Assembly: GCF_000586475.1 (NCBI RefSeq)
Contig: NZ_BAWJ01000014.1
Coordinates: 1 to 64,000, forward strand
From: Psychrobacter sp. JCM 18903
Lineage (GTDB): Bacteria; Pseudomonadota; Gammaproteobacteria; Pseudomonadales; Moraxellaceae
Length of the DNA stretch: 64,000 bases
Direction: 5' to 3'
Of the stretch, positions 61,940-64,000 are shown one piece after another. How positions within the stretch are numbered: the first letter of the stretch is position 1; each line of letters begins with the position of its first letter. The position numbers were made by a program, and so were the translations under genes. The notes under the pieces were generated by a model, which was not told the DNA's origin, did not search any database, and saw only the letters and a program-made list of their open reading frames with translations.

Positions 61940-63103
61940 TTATGTGTCTTTCTCGTCCTCACCTTTGATATTTATCATAGGTACTTGATCAGACACTCCT
62001 TTCAAAGCACTTTTGTATTTAGTGATTTGAAGCTCTCTTTGTGAAATTTTTGATGAGTCTGTTTCTTTATTAGCCACTTGTTTATTTTCTAATTTCTTCA
62101 TTGCACCACGAAGCAGTAGATCCTCCATCTCTTTCTTTTGAATATTGAATTTTTCGGAGTACATTTTATTTTTAAGGATCTCCTGACTTGTTGCCACTCT
62201 CTCTCTTTCTCTTGTTAAAGCTAAATCTAATATAATTTGATCCCATGTACTGTCTGTTACTTTAGCACTATCAGAAATTAAATCTAAGGCTTGTTGTCTA
62301 GGCATAAGCGTTAACCCTTGCTCGTCTGCTTCCAATAGGTCTTCTTCATTCTTAGCTCTTATTTCATTGAAATGAGTGAAATAAGTCGAGGTAAGTTCCT
62401 CACATCCACTAAGAGCGCCATTAAGGATAGACATCTTTCTTTCTAGTTCTAGATTATTCTGGAAATCTGGATAACGAATATGGTGATCGATTTCACCCCA
62501 GGCTTCATCTAAGATAGTTCGAGTTTGAAGTTCAAATTTAAAATCATAAGGTGGAATACCTTTAATTATGTAATGCGTAGATCGATAGCGGGATGGTTTT
62601 GTGTCTAATACATATTTATATCCTTTATGCGTAGTCTCATGCTCTGGATATAAACTAAGATCATCATCGTTAGCATGGTAGATTGTTATACATTCGTCTT
62701 CACATACGACAAAATTACCTAGAACAAAGTCGTTAACCCATTCCCAGTTATCCTTGAAGAGGTATATAGCTCTAATCCCAACTAAGTCATTGATTATATC
62801 TTTATAATTATCTACGTTAACATTTAAATATTTAACATCAGCCTTCCCTTTTAGAGCTTCTTTTCTTTTTCTTACTATTTTAGTTAGTAAATGAAGAGGG
62901 TCTTTGATTCTCTGCTTCACGGAATTTATGCTATTCCCATTCTGTAATATATTACCAAGGTAACGTGCTTGTTCCATGAGCATTACCTGATTGCTCATGT
63001 AATCCCTATATATATGTACCAATACTTCTTTATCAATCTGAGCTGCTTTTAAACTTTCTACTTGAAGGTCTTCTAGTTCGAAAAGTTCATCTTCATGTTT
63101 CAT
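61940..63103 (-). CDS. RelA/SpoT-domain nucleotide synthetase, single-domain with C-terminal helical region
   Basis: Start is ATG 63103; the preceding in-frame TTG (63118) is less likely. The 387-residue protein has a synthetase domain at about residues 40-225: KDPLHLLTKIVRKRKE, DLVGIRAIYLF with the Asp/Arg of the ATP site, the G-loop KPSRYRSTHYII (Tyr and His contact the acceptor nucleotide), and FELQTRTILDEAWGEIDHHIRY. There is no hydrolase HD domain, TGS or ACT domain, so it is a stand-alone alarmone synthetase-like protein. The C-terminal 150 residues are charged helix, probably coiled coil. Base composition is more AT-rich than nearby genes, suggesting later arrival. It could make (p)ppGpp or act as a toxic nucleotide synthetase. 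Confidence 0.82.
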   Translation of the reverse strand: MKHEDELFELEDLQVESLKAAQIDKEVLVHIYRDYMSNQVMLMEQARYLGNILQNGNSINSVKQRIKDPLHLLTKIVRKRKEALKGKADVKYLNVNVDNYKDIINDLVGIRAIYLFKDNWEWVNDFVLGNFVVCEDECITIYHANDDDLSLYPEHETTHKGYKYVLDTKPSRYRSTHYIIKGIPPYDFKFELQTRTILDEAWGEIDHHIRYPDFQNNLELERKMSILNGALSGCEELTSTYFTHFNEIRAKNEEDLLEADEQGLTLMPRQQALDLISDSAKVTDSTWDQIILDLALTRERERVATSQEILKNKMYSEKFNIQKKEMEDLLLRGAMKKLENKQVANKETDSSKISQRELQITKYKSALKGVSDQVPMINIKGEDEKDT

Positions 63104-63162
63104 ATAAGTTCTATCCAAATAATTAATATTTTTTTAAAAATAGATTGCTACTCACGCTTGTA

Positions 63163-64000
63163 CTATTGCAATTTAACTGAAAGCGACCATGCCATATCTG
63201 CTCGTAATAGCTGAGCTTGTTCAGATTTACCACTACTGAGTGATGACCATTGCGGTTTACCACGAGCTTTCTTGAGCTCACTGGGTAATTTATGTGTTGG
63301 CCATGGTGTGACAGTGGCGCTTTCGTCATCTAACGACTGTTCAATACTGGATTTCTCACCTTTATACAGCAATTGCGTGGCATCAGTTGCTGCATGACCA
63401 CGATGGCGCAATGCTGTCAATAAATCTATGGATCGAGTGGCCAGTAGTGTCAACGTAGCAGGATCGATATACAAGCGTTTTACCCCTGTGATCCTATCAG
63501 CAATGCTACTGGTGTTAGACAATAAACCCCCTGCAATACCACCAATCGCTGCACCCAATCCCAAGGTTGTACCAAGAGCGGCCGCATCAATCCCCAATCC
63601 TAGTAGCGCACCAGCAGCAGCTCCCGATGTTGTGCGTATGCCATAGCTTTTTAGCAGTTCAGGGTCAAACGGATCTTGTTGATAGGCTTTTAGCTCAAGT
63701 GGCGTTGCTGCTACGTCATTGTCATAAAACTTATATAAGTTAAGCAAATTATGTTGCATAGCACGTTCGCTCTGTCTCACCGCCTCTTGCATTTGCTGTA
63801 ATACTGGCATTGGATCGTCATCTTCACTAATTTCACGAACAAAAGCAGCAACATTGATTAAAAAATCAGCAATGATAATGTTGGCCTCGTCATTTAGCTG
63901 CGCCCAATTTTCTATCCTACGCTGCATCAACTGCTCAAGCATCTCAGAGTGGGTAAGCATGGTGGCTAAATTCTGCCATAAGCGCATTTCATCTGCAAAC
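63163..64000 (-). CDS. GTPase with DUF3482 domain, C-terminal part, cut by window end
   Basis: The frame stays open to the window edge (FADEMRLWQNL), so the protein begins outside. What is seen is the C-terminal DUF3482 region: a helical N-terminal part (MEQLMQRRIENWAQLNDEANI), a glycine-zipper hydrophobic pair (GAAAGALLGLGIDAAALGTTLGLGAAIGGIAGGLL) and LYIDPATLTLLATRSIDLLTALRHRGHAA, characteristic of the family. Such proteins carry an N-terminal GTPase domain and associate with membranes through the glycine-rich segment; their function is unknown. It lies upstream of the RelA/SpoT-type gene in the same direction. Confidence 0.75.
   Translation of the reverse strand, partial: FADEMRLWQNLATMLTHSEMLEQLMQRRIENWAQLNDEANIIIADFLINVAAFVREISEDDDPMPVLQQMQEAVRQSERAMQHNLLNLYKFYDNDVAATPLELKAYQQDPFDPELLKSYGIRTTSGAAAGALLGLGIDAAALGTTLGLGAAIGGIAGGLLSNTSSIADRITGVKRLYIDPATLTLLATRSIDLLTALRHRGHAATDATQLLYKGEKSSIEQSLDDESATVTPWPTHKLPSELKKARGKPQWSSLSSGKSEQAQLLRADMAWSLSVKLQ

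Overview
The window looks like a chromosomal segment of a Moraxellaceae gammaproteobacterium, most likely Psychrobacter. The main reasons are the AT-leaning codon use, the phenylalanine/tyrosine catabolic cluster, the combined urt-ure urea locus, very large RecB/RecC proteins and YadA-like trimeric adhesins. Genus is an inference from gene content; there is no rRNA gene here.

Layout. 1-3116: 3' part of a trimeric autotransporter adhesin, its terminator and a ten-copy 14-bp tandem repeat. 3212-16569: aromatic amino acid catabolism. PhhA and PhhB turn phenylalanine into tyrosine, an aromatic aminotransferase gives 4-hydroxyphenylpyruvate, Hpd gives homogentisate, and MaiA and FahA finish the route. 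IclR and LysR regulators, an NhaC-type carrier, an orphan TRAP binding protein, a flavin-dependent acyl-CoA dehydrogenase-like enzyme and a VOC-fold metalloenzyme sit among them. No cupin-type homogentisate dioxygenase (HmgA) is present, and the VOC enzyme is a candidate replacement. 17101-21288: Fur-box-preceded fhuCDB hydroxamate-siderophore importer. 21430-25381: small metabolic and unknown genes, a phospholipase-D remnant and an M14 carboxypeptidase. 25826-27748: a second, complete trimeric adhesin. 28041-40696: one long leftward urea operon, urtABCDE-ureDA-ureBC-ureEFG-ureJ, in which the beta and alpha urease subunits are fused. 41223-44612: a FAD protein, tRNA-Arg(CCT), a tethered ModA-like protein and an unknown gene. 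45070-56489: recC-recB-recD. 56497-58459: mepB-like gene, hpt and an unknown gene. 58756-61901: cstA, a cory-CC-star gene and an ArsA/Get3 ATPase, a compact module of poorly known function. 61940-64000: a single-domain RelA/SpoT-type synthetase and the end of a DUF3482 GTPase.

Reading note. About thirty single-base frameshifts break nineteen otherwise well-conserved genes, including recB, recC, urtB, fhuB, cstA and fahA. Where I could reconstruct the junction nearly all are one lost base, and both sides continue the same protein. The simplest explanation is residual sequencing or assembly error, so I annotate these as single genes spanning the breaks and give each break position.
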